Source: Psychromonas sp. SA13A
GTDB taxonomy: Bacteria > Pseudomonadota > Gammaproteobacteria > Enterobacterales > Psychromonadaceae
Assembly (NCBI RefSeq): GCF_011378715.1
Contig: NZ_WTKU01000002.1
Coordinates: 62,001 to 126,000, forward strand
Direction: 5' to 3'
DNA: 64,000 bases
Translations under genes and position numbers: made by a program
Shown here: piece after piece, positions 37,532 to 48,009 of the stretch
Layout of the letters: each line of letters opens with the position of its first letter
Position numbering within the stretch: position 1 is the stretch's first letter
Notes under the pieces: generated by a model
Told to the model about the DNA's origin: nothing
Seen by the model: the letters and a program-made list of their open reading frames with translations, nothing else
Databases searched by the model: none

Positions 37532-38272
37532 ATGTTTAAGAATTTTGGTTGGATAGTAGAAGCAAAGTTAAATGCAGGGCAGTTAGAACAATTCAAAGCG
37601 GTAATGAACTCTCAAGTCAATAGAGCGCTCACAGAAAAAGGTACCTTAAATTATCAGTATTATATGTCTGATGATGGTGACATTATGGTCTATGAAAGGT
37701 TTGCGGATGCTGATTCTTCACACGAACATATTGAAAACTGGGATGCTCATGCAGAGCGATGGTTGGCTGCTGCTCCTGCTACTCGTATGGTGCATTTAGG
37801 TGATTTGCCCGATGACGTTAGAGAACGGCATGCAGTTCTTTCGCCTCTATGGTTAAAACCCTTCGGCGGTTTTGCTCGTGAACAAGCTGAAAGCAGTCTT
37901 ATTGAAAAAGATGGCAATACTAGTTTTGAGAACTTTGGTTGGATTGTAGAAGCAAAATTAAACGAAGGGCAATTAGAGGCTTTTAAAGCAGTAATGAACT
38001 CGCAAGTTGACAGGGCTAAAGCAGAAGAGGGTACATTGAATTACCAGTATTACATGTCCGATGATGGTGACATTTTAGTATATGAGCGTTTCAAAGATCT
38101 GGAAGCCGCTTATATTCACATTGAAAACTGGAATGACCACGCTGAACGTTGGATTGCAGCTGCGACACCAACCAGAATGGTACATTTAGGTGATTTGCCA
38201 CAGGCACTTCGAGATAAACATGCGGCACTTTCTCCATTACTATTAAAACCACTCGGCGGCTTTGCTAAGTAG
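37532..38272 (+). CDS. internally duplicated ABM-like (antibiotic biosynthesis monooxygenase fold) protein
   Basis: 246 residues made of two copies of one ~114-residue domain: residues 2-115 and 132-245 align at a constant offset of 130 with 86 of 114 identical (about 75 percent), joined by a 16-residue linker. Each copy has FGWIVEAKL, FKAVMNSQV, GTLNYQYYMSDDGDI, YERF, HIENW and TRMVHLGDLP, the dimeric alpha/beta-barrel fold of ABM/quinol monooxygenase proteins. Fusing two copies would make the usual dimer in one chain. Substrate unknown. AAGGAAAAA precedes the ATG. Confidence 0.8.
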   Translation: MFKNFGWIVEAKLNAGQLEQFKAVMNSQVNRALTEKGTLNYQYYMSDDGDIMVYERFADADSSHEHIENWDAHAERWLAAAPATRMVHLGDLPDDVRERHAVLSPLWLKPFGGFAREQAESSLIEKDGNTSFENFGWIVEAKLNEGQLEAFKAVMNSQVDRAKAEEGTLNYQYYMSDDGDILVYERFKDLEAAYIHIENWNDHAERWIAAATPTRMVHLGDLPQALRDKHAALSPLLLKPLGGFAK

Positions 38273-38512
38273 ACGATTTAAGCTCGTGTAATCTAATGTT
38301 TGAAATGCATTTGGCAGATTCAACATTGAAAGATACGAGGCTATTCAAATGGTAATGTCTGACAATGCTTATTACTTTGTGGAAATAGGCTTTGTCAGGT
38401 TGATTGTCATTGTAACGGGCTGATTATTAGTAGCCATTCCCAGTCAGTGCAAGAGACGATAATATAGCAATGCTAACTGATAAAAAATTAAACAGAAAAA
38501 GAATCAAATGGC

Positions 38513-39121
38513 TTAATTGCTGGCGTTTAACTTTTCTAGCTCAAGTCTTTTTGCTTCTTTTATTGCATTCTTTTGATACTTTAATTCTTTTACTTTAATC
38601 TTATTGTTTCTATCACGACTTTTTTTAATTAAATCGTTATCTAATTGATGTTGTTGGGATTTAGCTAATTTATCGTATAACACTACGTTGACTGAGGCAG
38701 CTAAATTCATACAACCTATGGTTGGAATGTACACCACGGCATCGGCTTTATTAATCACCTGTTGCTTAATGGTGCCATCTTCAGGACCAAATAAATACAT
38801 CGCATTTTCTGGGTGCTCAAAATTTGGTAACGGGATTGCACCTTCAATCAAATCAACGCAAACTAATTTCATGCCTGGCTCTAAGGCAGTTAATAAGTCT
38901 TCATAATGTACTAGAGGCACTATTTCATGAACTTTTTGTGTATCTGCCGCTAAACGCACTGCACGATTAAATCTATCACCGGAATAAACGACTTTTTGGG
39001 CGTCATAACAGCCTGCTGCACGCATTGCGCCGCCAACATTAGATGAGCTTTTCGGATTAGTGAGGGCAATGATAGTGCGCGTTGTCGAATCTGTTACTGA
39101 TGTTGTTTTATTTTCTGACAT
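38513..39121 (-). CDS. TrmH/SpoU family RNA methyltransferase
   Basis: 202 residues. SPOUT knot motifs: NPKSSSNVGGAMRAAG (motif 1), YLFGPEDGTI (motif 2), and IPTIGCMNLAASVNVVLYD (motif 3), which bind SAM and the 2'-hydroxyl of the target ribose. The C-terminus is a basic, helical tail (KKSRDRNNKIKVKELKYQK) likely to contact RNA. Target RNA unknown; tRNA or rRNA. No N-terminal substrate-binding extension as in RlmB. Confidence 0.85.
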   Translation of the reverse strand: MSENKTTSVTDSTTRTIIALTNPKSSSNVGGAMRAAGCYDAQKVVYSGDRFNRAVRLAADTQKVHEIVPLVHYEDLLTALEPGMKLVCVDLIEGAIPLPNFEHPENAMYLFGPEDGTIKQQVINKADAVVYIPTIGCMNLAASVNVVLYDKLAKSQQHQLDNDLIKKSRDRNNKIKVKELKYQKNAIKEAKRLELEKLNASN

Positions 39122-39385
39122 AACTTTATAACCATAACTTTTATGTAGTCACATTTGAACGTGTTAAATGGGGATATAAGCGGAAACAATAGTTTGTTTG
39201 GCTATCAAAGCAATGGCTTAATAGTGCGACTTATTGTATCGGTTTATTTAAAATTTCAGTGCTTTGTTTAAGCGTGCTTGCTTATTATATGGCACTGCAT
39301 CTATTTTTTACTAGCTGTCTATTGTTTTAACTATAAGATTTTATATTTAAAGTCTTATAGTAAATACTTTTTATTAGATATTTTA

Positions 39386-39406
39386 TGCTAGCCGCTACAG
39401 CTAGCA
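39386..39406 (-). terminator. terminator-like hairpin after the DUF2750 gene
   Basis: TGCTAGC pairs with GCTAGCA around CGCTACA; in the minus direction an AT-rich stretch follows. A second hairpin ACTATAAGA/TCTTATAGT lies at about 39331-39362. Confidence 0.5.
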
Positions 39407-39422
39407 CATCCAAAATAGTAAA

Positions 39423-39782
39423 CTATAGCGCTTCGATTTGACCTAGTGATTCTGTAAATTCAGACAAACCTAACTCGATATCATCTTCATCACCTACCCA
39501 GTTAAGACCAACAATCACATCGTCTTCAACCAAGTCTTCAAGCCAAAATTCGAACCACTCAGCAAGTGGGATAGATGCTGGTACATAATCATCCCATTCT
39601 TCAATACAATGTATTTTTGCAAGAGCTTCAGAAGACCATAATGGCATTACTTCAGTTTCTTCGTAATTCATTGAGTCCATCACAACCCAATCACCACTCG
39701 CTTTGTCTTGCAGAGCCCATAAAAGTTGACTTTCTTTAACGTCATCTTGGAATTTTTCTAATGCGGCTGTGTTTTCAGTCAT
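39423..39782 (-). CDS. DUF2750 family protein
   Basis: 119-residue very acidic cytoplasmic protein. LLWALQDKASGDWVVMDS near the start and the central FEFWLEDLVEDDVIVGLNW match DUF2750, a family of unknown function, here ending in DIELGLSEFTES. Monocistronic, divergent from the site-2 protease gene. Confidence 0.82.
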   Translation of the reverse strand: MTENTAALEKFQDDVKESQLLWALQDKASGDWVVMDSMNYEETEVMPLWSSEALAKIHCIEEWDDYVPASIPLAEWFEFWLEDLVEDDVIVGLNWVGDEDDIELGLSEFTESLGQIEAL

Positions 39783-39975
39783 GGTGCTTCTCTCTTATCA
39801 TGAAATGGTAGAACTAAAAACGCTTAGTATACGGGTTAAGTTAATAATTGATAGTGACAAATAGTGACGATTTTTTGCCTTTATAGCTTGTGTATTTTTA
39901 CTCAATGAAGATGAACGCCTATAGGTTGTTGTTTTTATTTCTGGCATAATCGCGCTGACTTTAAAAGGAAAAATA

Positions 39976-41166
39976 ATGGAATTATTGCAATTAACACATT
40001 TTGGAAAAACATTAAGACTCGAAGCATCGATGGCAGGGTGGCAACAATTGTATTGGGGCGAACAAATTGTTTCGCAAATTAGTGCTAGTGAATTTGCACA
40101 GGGCAAACGTTCACACCAATTTGAAATGCGTCAGCATAGAGCGACTAAAGAAACAACACAAGACCAGTTGTCTTTGGATAAGGCAAGCCCAAATAACGAG
40201 ATATTCGATGCTGCCCAATCAGACAATGAATCAGACCAATCCAGTGTGCGTATTATTACCTGCCAGTTAGATGTTGACGTTGTTTGGCAGCCTTTTTTAG
40301 TAAGTTATTCGTTTTATGTTGATCAACAGCTTGTGGCCCAAGATTCGCGTAATGAAAAAGATATTGAACAACAAACTCCGGTTAAAGTGGTTGCCGACCC
40401 TAAAAAGTTAAGCCTGATAGGAATAGGGTCTTTAGCACTGAAATTATTTAAGAGTGCAAAACTGATTAAAGTCGTGCTCGCTGGCGCAAGTATCGCGGCA
40501 TACAGTTGGTTCTTTTCTTTTCAATTCGCAGCTGCATTGATCGCCTGTTTAGTGTTTCATGAGTACGGGCACATACGAGCAATGCAATACTTTGGAATGA
40601 AAACAAAAGGTATCTATTTAATCCCTTTTGTTGGCGGACTTGCGGTTTCCGATGAAAAAATTAATACCCGCTGGCAAGATGTGGTGATTTCTATTATGGG
40701 GCCAACTTTTGGCCTGATCATGTCGATTGTTTGTGTGATCATCTACTGGCTAACGGATAGTACGTTTTTTGCGGGGCTAGCGGCATTTAATGCACTTTTG
40801 AACCTATTTAATTTACTACCTATTTTACCGTTAGATGGTGGACATATTTTAAAAAGCATTAGTTTTTCAATGAATAGCAAAGTGGGGTTATTAGCCTGTG
40901 TTGTAGGCGCTGCTGCCGGTGTTTTCATTAGTTACGCATTGGGGTTAGCTTTATTAGGTTTTATGCTTTTGATCGGGAGTGTGGAAATCATCTTTGAATG
41001 GAGAGCAAGGTTTAACAGTCATTTATTACCTTTAGACCGTTATGGTCAGATCTTTTCAACCGCTTGGTATTTACTGACCGTAGCTGGACTAGTGGGTATT
41101 ATTTTTTACTTTGCAAAAACGGGTGACCAATTATTATCCTTACCGTTAATGATATTAGGTAGCTAA
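39976..41166 (+). CDS. site-2 protease family (M50) membrane metalloprotease
   Basis: 396 residues. An N-terminal soluble region of ~150 residues precedes a polytopic domain with the zinc motif HEYGH in VFHEYGHIRAMQYF (about residue 195) and the second motif LDGGH in LPILPLDGGHIL (about residue 290). Members cut substrates within the membrane, often anti-sigma factors, but the substrate here is unknown. The low-complexity acidic stretch 50-85 is a likely linker. Confidence 0.88.
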   Translation: MELLQLTHFGKTLRLEASMAGWQQLYWGEQIVSQISASEFAQGKRSHQFEMRQHRATKETTQDQLSLDKASPNNEIFDAAQSDNESDQSSVRIITCQLDVDVVWQPFLVSYSFYVDQQLVAQDSRNEKDIEQQTPVKVVADPKKLSLIGIGSLALKLFKSAKLIKVVLAGASIAAYSWFFSFQFAAALIACLVFHEYGHIRAMQYFGMKTKGIYLIPFVGGLAVSDEKINTRWQDVVISIMGPTFGLIMSIVCVIIYWLTDSTFFAGLAAFNALLNLFNLLPILPLDGGHILKSISFSMNSKVGLLACVVGAAAGVFISYALGLALLGFMLLIGSVEIIFEWRARFNSHLLPLDRYGQIFSTAWYLLTVAGLVGIIFYFAKTGDQLLSLPLMILGS

Positions 41167-41368
41167 CTGTTTTACAAAACACAATCTTTTTTAAATCGTA
41201 TATGCTATTACCTGCAATGAAAAACTAAAATAGTTTCAATAAATTGCATAATTTTTTACTCTTATAACTATTTTCTATATTCTATTTGAATTTATTACTG
41301 CATATTTATAGAATAACTCTGCATAATAGCTTCAATTATTTATATCCTGTGACTTTGTAAGGAAACAC

Positions 41369-42277
41369 ATGAACAATAAAAGACTAACTCACCTTAAGGC
41401 TCTTGAGGCTGAATCAATTCAAATTATGCGTGAAGTAGCCGCTGAATTTGATAACCCGGTTATGTTATATTCGATTGGTAAAGATTCATCTGTTTTATTA
41501 CACCTTGCGCGTAAAGCATTCTACCCAGGCAAAATCCCTTTTCCTCTATTACATGTTGATACAGATTGGAAATTCAAAGAAATGATCGAATTTCGTGATA
41601 ATCTTTCAAAAAAATATGATTTCGATTTATTAGTTCATAAAAATCCTGAAGGCATTGCGATGGGTATGGGACCATTTACTCATGGTTCTGCAAAGCACAC
41701 TGATGTGATGAAAACACAAGGTCTTAAGCAAGCACTAGACCATTATGGTTTTGATGCCGCCTTTGGCGGCGCTCGTCGTGATGAAGAGAAGTCTCGTGCC
41801 AAAGAACGTGTTTATTCTTTCCGTGACAAGAAACATCGTTGGGATCCTAAAAATCAACGTCCAGAATTATGGAATATTTATAACTCTAAAGTAGACCGTG
41901 GTGAAAGTATTCGTGTTTTCCCACTTTCTAACTGGACTGAGCTTGATATTTGGCAATACATCTACCAAGAACAAATTGAAATGGTGCCTTTGTATTTCTC
42001 TGCACCGCGTCCTGTTGTTGAACGTGATGGTTCTTTAATTATGGTGGATGATGAGCGTATGCCACTTGAAGAAGGTGAAGTACCTCAGATGAAAAATGTG
42101 CGCTTCCGTACATTAGGATGTTACCCATTAACGGGTGCAATCGAATCTGAAGCGAAAACATTACCAGAAATCATTCAAGAGATGCTGTTAACAACAACAT
42201 CTGAGCGTCAAGGGCGAGTAATCGATAACGATTCTGCTGGTTCGATGGAAAAGAAAAAAATGGAAGGTTACTTTTAG
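41369..42277 (+). CDS. cysD: sulfate adenylyltransferase subunit 2
   Basis: Catalytic subunit that forms adenosine 5'-phosphosulfate from ATP and sulfate (EC 2.7.7.4) with CysN. 302 residues as in E. coli. The PP-loop motif is [30 protein letters not shown] is the CysD signature; C-terminal [12 protein letters not shown] and RQGRVIDND. First gene of the sulfate-activation operon. Confidence 0.97.
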   Translation: MNNKRLTHLKALEAESIQIMREVAAEFDNPVMLYSIGKDSSVLLHLARKAFYPGKIPFPLLHVDTDWKFKEMIEFRDNLSKKYDFDLLVHKNPEGIAMGMGPFTHGSAKHTDVMKTQGLKQALDHYGFDAAFGGARRDEEKSRAKERVYSFRDKKHRWDPKNQRPELWNIYNSKVDRGESIRVFPLSNWTELDIWQYIYQEQIEMVPLYFSAPRPVVERDGSLIMVDDERMPLEEGEVPQMKNVRFRTLGCYPLTGAIESEAKTLPEIIQEMLLTTTSERQGRVIDNDSAGSMEKKKMEGYF

Positions 42278-42323
42278 GCCATTGCTTAAATAACCCTGTC
42301 CTATAAAGAGTTAAGGAAAAAAA

Positions 42324-43733
42324 ATGACTAACGATACAAATCTAATCGCATCGGACATCGAAGAATACTTACGCGTTCATGAGAACAAAGACATGATGCG
42401 CTTTATTACTTGTGGCAGCGTAGATGACGGTAAATCAACATTAATTGGCCGTTTATTATATGACAGCAAGATGATCTTTGAAGATCACATGGCTGCCATT
42501 GAAAAAGATTCTAAAAAATTCAATACCACTGACAATACTTTTGACCTAGCGTTATTAGTAGACGGTTTACAATCAGAGCGAGAGCAAGGTATTACCATTG
42601 ATGTTGCATACCGTTACTTTGCAACCGAACAACGCAAATTCATTATTGCAGATACACCTGGACATGAACAATATACGCGTAACATGGCGACTGGTGCATC
42701 TACTTGTGACTTAGCGATTATTCTGATTGATGCGCGCCACGGTGTGCAAGTTCAAACACGTCGTCATTCTTACATTTGTTCTTTATTGGGTATTAAGCAT
42801 GTTGTTATTGCTATCAATAAAATGGATGCAGTGGATTACGATCAGGAAGTATACAAAAAAATCAAAGCGGATTACCGCGAGTTTGCTAAGCAATTAAATA
42901 TTACAGATGTTCGTTTTGTACCTATTTCAGCACTTAAAGGTGACAATGTAGTAAACCAAAGTGAAAATATGCCTTGGTATCCAGGCTCTCCATTATTACG
43001 TTTACTTAATACAGTTGAAATTAGCAGCAATGCAAATGATCAATTCCGTTTAGGTGTGCAATATGTAAATCGTCCAAACTTAGATTTCCGTGGTTTTGCA
43101 GGTACCATTGCGTCAGGTGAAATCCGTATTGGTGATACGATTGAAGCACTTCCTTCAGGTAAACAAAGCAAAGTAAAAGAGATTGTTACGTTTGACGGTA
43201 ACTTAGATGTTGCTTACCAAGGTATGGCGATTACGCTAACACTTGAAGATGAAATTGATATCAGCCGTGGTGACATGATTGTTCGTCCACATGAAAAACC
43301 TCAGTCGACTAAAACTTTTGAAGCAGATGTTGTTTGGATGGATGAAACGTCACTAAAAGTGGACCGTGAATACATCATTAAAGTAGGTAGTAATGCGACG
43401 GTTGGTTGTGCTACTTCAATTAATTATCAAACAGATGTTAATACGATTGAGCAGAAGCCTACTACACAATTGGCTTTAAATGAAATTGGTAGCTGTAATT
43501 TTGAAGTTGCAAAAGAAGTTCAATTTGATGCTTACTCAGAAAACAGAGCAACGGGTGCATTCATCATTATTGACCGTTTAACCAATGGTACTGTTGGTGC
43601 TGGTATGATTAAACGACCACTTGACGCTAAAGTTTCTCCTAAAACTGCTTACAGTGATTTTGAAGTCGAATTCAATACCCTCGTTCGTAAGCATTTCCCG
43701 CATTGGGAAGCAAAAGATATCCTGAAAGGGTAA
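42324..43733 (+). CDS. cysN: sulfate adenylyltransferase subunit 1 (GTPase)
   Basis: 469-residue EF-Tu-like GTPase that drives CysD. GTPase motifs: P-loop [13 protein letters not shown] (about 31-43), [16 protein letters not shown]; then two beta-barrel domains and the C-terminal [18 protein letters not shown]. The fused CysC kinase domain found in some bacteria is absent, and cysC is a separate gene here. 46 bp after cysD. Confidence 0.97.
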   Translation: MTNDTNLIASDIEEYLRVHENKDMMRFITCGSVDDGKSTLIGRLLYDSKMIFEDHMAAIEKDSKKFNTTDNTFDLALLVDGLQSEREQGITIDVAYRYFATEQRKFIIADTPGHEQYTRNMATGASTCDLAIILIDARHGVQVQTRRHSYICSLLGIKHVVIAINKMDAVDYDQEVYKKIKADYREFAKQLNITDVRFVPISALKGDNVVNQSENMPWYPGSPLLRLLNTVEISSNANDQFRLGVQYVNRPNLDFRGFAGTIASGEIRIGDTIEALPSGKQSKVKEIVTFDGNLDVAYQGMAITLTLEDEIDISRGDMIVRPHEKPQSTKTFEADVVWMDETSLKVDREYIIKVGSNATVGCATSINYQTDVNTIEQKPTTQLALNEIGSCNFEVAKEVQFDAYSENRATGAFIIIDRLTNGTVGAGMIKRPLDAKVSPKTAYSDFEVEFNTLVRKHFPHWEAKDILKG

Positions 43734-43780
43734 CACACTAGAAAGTGTTCAGTTGACAGTTTACCCTGACTTCTGAACAC
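43727..43780 (+). promoter_or_regulatory. alternative RNA hairpins between cysN and the transporter
   Basis: AGGGTAA (43727-43733) can pair with TTACCCT (43761-43767), ACACT with AGTGT inside it, and alternatively GTGTTCAG (43745-43752) with CTGAACAC (43773-43780). The two folds exclude each other. No T tract follows. Confidence 0.4.
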
Positions 43781-43800
43781 GCCTCATTGATGGCGTATTC

Positions 43801-45528
43801 ATGACATTCCAATCTTATTTTGTACTTGCCGTTTTCATTTTTACCATCATCGGTTTAATTAAATTTCAACAACGCCCAAGTTTAGTGTTTGGTGTGGCAT
43901 TGTTATCTCTCTTCTCCACGCAAATGGTCAGCACAGACCAAGTTATTAAAAGTCTCTCCAATCAAGGTTTACTGACATTAATATTATTAATGTTATGTTC
44001 TATTGCCCTTGAAAAAACTCGATTATTACGTTTAGTTGCCATGAAGGTGATTCGACCCAATTACAGTGCAACATGGTTACGTTTATTTAGTTTTACCGTT
44101 GTATCATCTGCCTTTCTTAACAACACTGCCGTTGTATCAACCATGCTAGCACCCATTCGCAACAACCCTAATCATTCCGCCAGTAAGTTATTAATACCAC
44201 TATCTTATGCAGCTATTCTAGGGGGGACTTTAACGTTAGTAGGTACCTCAACCAACTTGATTGTTAATAGTTTAGTCTTAGATGCTAATTTACCTTCACT
44301 TGGTTTTTTTGATTTTACATTGGTAGGGTTAGCACTGGTTATTACTTGTGGGATTACGCTATATTTTTGCCGTTCACTGTTACCTAATCACAAAATAAAA
44401 AGCAGTAAAGCCCAGTCTTACTTTATTGAAGCAAAGGTTAGCCCTGAGTCTAGTTTGGTCGGTAAAAGTATTGATCAAAATGGATTACGTCATTTACAGT
44501 CTTTATTCCTAGTCGAAATAATGCGTGGGGATTCACAGCTAACGGCCATCACTCCCAATGAAGTGATACAGGCTAATGATAAATTAATTTTCAGTGGCGA
44601 TATATCGAAAGTGAGTCAATTACGTTTATTTGATGGTTTATCTATTTTTGCCGAAAATAGTGGCTTACCATTAGGGAATTTACGAGAAGTCGTTGTTCGT
44701 TCTGAAAGTATTTTAAATGGTAACACCTTAAAATCAGTCGGCTTCCGTTCTTTGTTTGATGCCGCGGTTGTGGCCATCAAACGAGATGGTGAAAAAGTAT
44801 CTGGTAAAATCGGTAAACTAAAAATTAAACCTGGTGATTTTTTAGTTTTAGCGGTGGGTGAAGATTTTAAGTCTCGTCGAAATATCCGTAAAAACTTTAT
44901 ACTCCTGTCAGACGTAGAGTTAGATTCTCGTTTGTCGGGTAAAAAAGAAATATTAGCGATTGTAGGGTTTATTGTTGCTATTGCTTTAGCTGCGATGGGT
45001 ATTCTTCCTTTGTTTAAAACCGTATTATTACTACTTGGTGTTTTATTGCTCAGTGGATGTGTAACAACCAATGAGTTACTAAGGCGTTTTCCAACTGACA
45101 TTTGGTTGATCATATCTTCTGCTATTGTATTGTCATATGCACTACAAAACAGTGGTGTGATCGAAGTATTTAATCAAGTGATGAGTGAAAATTCGTACTT
45201 ATTTAGTCCGTTAGTAGCTTTAATTGTTGTTTATGCGCTGACATTATTGCTAACTGAATTAGTGACCAACAACGCAGCTGCAGCATTAATTTTCCCAATT
45301 GCTTATGGCCTTGCTACTAGTATTGACGCGAATCCGATTGCCTTTATTATGGCAGTTGCTTTTGGAGCGAGTGCTAGCTTTATTAGCCCTTATGGATATC
45401 AAACTAATTTAATGGTATTTAACGCCGGACAATATAAGCTGAATGATTTTATCAAGATAGGTGTGCCTGTTAGCATTGTTTACAGCATCACCTGTGTGAC
45501 TTCCATTGTGTTTGTATTTGGCTTGTAA
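43801..45528 (+). CDS. SLC13/DASS family transporter with TrkA-C (RCK_C) domains
   Basis: 575-residue inner-membrane protein: helices 1-190 and 390-575 with a central cytoplasmic part (about 200-375) holding two TrkA-C-type domains (SSLVGKSIDQNGLRH, SILNGNTLKSVGFR). SNT signature motifs GTSTNLIVNSL and TNNAAAALIFPIAYG flank a duplicated SLC13 fold. Position inside the cysDNC operon makes sodium-coupled sulfate uptake the likely role; this is inferred from context. Preceded by hairpins after cysN. Confidence 0.9.
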   Translation: MTFQSYFVLAVFIFTIIGLIKFQQRPSLVFGVALLSLFSTQMVSTDQVIKSLSNQGLLTLILLMLCSIALEKTRLLRLVAMKVIRPNYSATWLRLFSFTVVSSAFLNNTAVVSTMLAPIRNNPNHSASKLLIPLSYAAILGGTLTLVGTSTNLIVNSLVLDANLPSLGFFDFTLVGLALVITCGITLYFCRSLLPNHKIKSSKAQSYFIEAKVSPESSLVGKSIDQNGLRHLQSLFLVEIMRGDSQLTAITPNEVIQANDKLIFSGDISKVSQLRLFDGLSIFAENSGLPLGNLREVVVRSESILNGNTLKSVGFRSLFDAAVVAIKRDGEKVSGKIGKLKIKPGDFLVLAVGEDFKSRRNIRKNFILLSDVELDSRLSGKKEILAIVGFIVAIALAAMGILPLFKTVLLLLGVLLLSGCVTTNELLRRFPTDIWLIISSAIVLSYALQNSGVIEVFNQVMSENSYLFSPLVALIVVYALTLLLTELVTNNAAAALIFPIAYGLATSIDANPIAFIMAVAFGASASFISPYGYQTNLMVFNAGQYKLNDFIKIGVPVSIVYSITCVTSIVFVFGL

Positions 45529-45613
45529 TTATTTTAAAAACTTACTCATTTATTTTCAGCATCTCTAAATAAGATATAAGACTGAAGTTTAAAAACATTA
45601 AGAGAGAATTAAT

Positions 45614-46246
45614 ATGAACAACCCCTATATAGAAAAAGATGTTGATGGCGAAAAATCATCGGATGTAGTTTGGCATCAAGCAAGCGTCTCTCATCAAGAT
45701 CATTGTCACTTAAATGGCCATAAAGCCGCAGTGTTATGGTTTACCGGGTTAAGTGGATCAGGCAAATCAACAGTTGCTAATGCAGTGGATTTGATGTTGT
45801 TTCAGCATCAAGCTAAAACTTACGTATTAGATGGTGATAATGTACGCCATGGTTTGAATGGCGACCTGGGTTTTTCAGATAAAGATCGCGTGGAAAATAT
45901 CCGCCGAGTAGGTGAAGTTGCTACGTTATTTGCTGATGCGGGGTTATTAGTGTCGACGGCTTTTATTTCACCCTTTGTTGCCGATCGCGAAATGGTTCGT
46001 TCACAGTTACCTGAAGGTCAGTTTATTGAAGTGTTTATCGATACTCCATTAGCGGTGTGTGAGTCACGTGACCCAAAAGGTTTATATAAAAAAGCACGTG
46101 CAGGTGAGATAAAAAACTTCACGGGTATTGATAGTGCCTATGAAAAACCCGTTAATCCTGAAATACATGTGCAAACTGATCAAAAATCTATACAAGCCTG
46201 CGCTCAACAAGTAATTGATTACTTAAAAGAAAATGAGTATTTATAA
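45614..46246 (+). CDS. cysC: adenylyl-sulfate kinase
   Basis: Phosphorylates APS to PAPS (EC 2.7.1.25). 210 residues. P-loop [17 protein letters not shown] (about 44-60), [41 protein letters not shown], and [19 protein letters not shown]. Its stop codon overlaps the start codon of the DHH gene (TAATG), implying translational coupling. Confidence 0.96.
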   Translation: MNNPYIEKDVDGEKSSDVVWHQASVSHQDHCHLNGHKAAVLWFTGLSGSGKSTVANAVDLMLFQHQAKTYVLDGDNVRHGLNGDLGFSDKDRVENIRRVGEVATLFADAGLLVSTAFISPFVADREMVRSQLPEGQFIEVFIDTPLAVCESRDPKGLYKKARAGEIKNFTGIDSAYEKPVNPEIHVQTDQKSIQACAQQVIDYLKENEYL

Positions 46247-47205
46247 TGCATTATGATGTCTTTAATGGTGATGCAGATGGCATTATATCTTTAATTCAAT
46301 TGCGCCTTAGTAATCCTATACCCGCAACCTTGGTGACCGGTGTTAAAAGGGATATTCAATTATTGAAAAAGATTGAAATAGCAGCACAGGATACTGTCAC
46401 CGTGTTGGATATTTCAATGGAGAAGAATAGTGCCTCTTTAATTGAAATGTTAAATAAAGGGCATGATGTATTTTATGCGGATCATCACCGTTGCGGTGAT
46501 ATTCCTGGCAATAAAAACTTAACTGCCCTAATAGATCTCGATGCAAATACTTGTACTGCTTTGATAATTGATCAGCATTTACAGGGGAAATTCCATAGTT
46601 GGGCTATTTGCGCAGCCTACGGAGATAACTTAATTGCTAAAGCAGATCGGCTTGCAATAGCTGCAGGTTATGGTCAACAGCAAAGAGCACAATTACAAGA
46701 GTTAGGTACGTTAATTAATTATAATGGTTATGGTAGTCACTTATCGGATCTGCATTATGATCCTGCTGAGTTATACCGTTTGCTGTTAAATTACTCCTCT
46801 CCCTTTGATGTGATAGCTGATCCAAACTCACCATTTTCCAAGCTGCAATCTGCTTACCAAGAAGATCTTGATAAGGCATTAGCGATTTCATCGCAATACA
46901 GCTCAGCATTATTAAGTATTTTTGAATTACCAGACCAAGCTTGGTCTCGCAGAATTAGTGGTGTTTTCGGTAATTTATTAGCCAATCAACAACCTGATAG
47001 TGCCTTTGCCGTATTAACTGAGAACTCAGACAAAAATTATCTCGTTTCACTTAGAGCGCCGCTTAATAATAAACAAGGTGCTGGTGATATTTGTAGTCAA
47101 TTTGAAACTGGAGGGGGTAGGGCTGCCGCTGCGGGTATTAATAATTTATCGAGAAATGAGTTATCACGGTTTATTGAATTAGTAGAGTTACAGTATAAAA
47201 GTTAA
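46246..47205 (+). CDS. DHH family phosphoesterase in the sulfate-activation operon
   Basis: 319 residues with the DHH motifs: FNGDADGIISLIQL (metal-binding Asp residues), VLDIS, YADHHRCGD, DLDANTCTALI, and the C-terminal DHHA1 GGGR loop ETGGGRAAAAG. The family includes oligoribonucleases and NrnA-type 3',5'-ADP phosphatases. Because it is translationally coupled to cysC and no cysQ is in the operon, conversion of the PAP by-product of PAPS reduction to AMP is a plausible job; this is an inference. It is unlike RecJ in being short and lacking an OB domain. Confidence 0.82.
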   Translation: MHYDVFNGDADGIISLIQLRLSNPIPATLVTGVKRDIQLLKKIEIAAQDTVTVLDISMEKNSASLIEMLNKGHDVFYADHHRCGDIPGNKNLTALIDLDANTCTALIIDQHLQGKFHSWAICAAYGDNLIAKADRLAIAAGYGQQQRAQLQELGTLINYNGYGSHLSDLHYDPAELYRLLLNYSSPFDVIADPNSPFSKLQSAYQEDLDKALAISSQYSSALLSIFELPDQAWSRRISGVFGNLLANQQPDSAFAVLTENSDKNYLVSLRAPLNNKQGAGDICSQFETGGGRAAAAGINNLSRNELSRFIELVELQYKS

Positions 47206-47391
47206 TGCGATAAAGCGTTTATATAAGTGCTAGCTATAAAAACCATGTATAAAAAACCTAGCTGTACAAGCTACTACCTGATAAAGCATAGGTAGTAGCA
47301 GACAAGTCTATGCCCGACTGTTTATGCTTTTTAGCTATTTTAATTTTTAGTAATTTCAATTGATAACTATTAATTTACTTTTATGAAAGTA

Positions 47392-47913
47392 TTAAGGTTT
47401 CCGACAAACAATCTGTGCAATCGCTCGGTCAGGGTTGTGCTGGATGCCTTCAAAGTAAAATAATATTTCCCAATCTTGAAAAAGTGATTTGAGTTCACCT
47501 TCTTTTAATAAAAATTGCTCGCTATTTGGTCGCCCAAATTGTTTGTTTTGTTTAGTGAATGTTTCATAAATGACAAAACCACCGGCTTTAACTGATTTTT
47601 TTAGCGCATCAAATAATGGTCGATGTAAGTACCTAAAAATTATCACACCTTGCAATTGCATTTTACTGAGTTTGATTGCATCATTTTGTGTCTCAGATTC
47701 AAAGTCAGCACACCAAATATTACCCTGAGCAACATCTTCATGTGTAACTAAATGATCTAGATGCAGTTGTTGAATATCGGCAAACAACATATCAATGTTA
47801 TGTTGCTTTAAATACAAACCATTTTGGCCTTTACCACAGGCTAAATCGAGCACTTGTCCTTGCTCAGGTTTGAAAAGATGTTGATGGTCTTGTAATAATT
47901 GCGCACTTACCAT
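47392..47913 (-). CDS. class I SAM-dependent methyltransferase (TehB-like)
   Basis: 173 residues. SAM motif VLDLACGKGQNGLYL (about 21-35) and a beta strand VIIFRYLHRPLF plus the conserved IYETFTKQNKQFGRP segment seen in small TehB-type methyltransferases. The N-terminal helix before the SAM fold is short. Substrate unknown. Upstream of radA in the minus direction but separated by about 100 bp. Confidence 0.75.
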   Translation of the reverse strand: MVSAQLLQDHQHLFKPEQGQVLDLACGKGQNGLYLKQHNIDMLFADIQQLHLDHLVTHEDVAQGNIWCADFESETQNDAIKLSKMQLQGVIIFRYLHRPLFDALKKSVKAGGFVIYETFTKQNKQFGRPNSEQFLLKEGELKSLFQDWEILFYFEGIQHNPDRAIAQIVCRKP

Positions 47914-48009
47914 TATTTAACCTTACTTGCCGTTAATATATTTTGTTTGATAAATCTTATTTGATTTACTTCAATGTCATTTACTTTATCGTCATTTACA
48001 TAGGATAAA

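Noticed and set aside
44616-45113. 165-codon minus-strand frame inside the SLC13 gene
   Set aside because: Fully antisense to a conserved coding region; Ser/Pro/Lys-rich shadow with no start signal.
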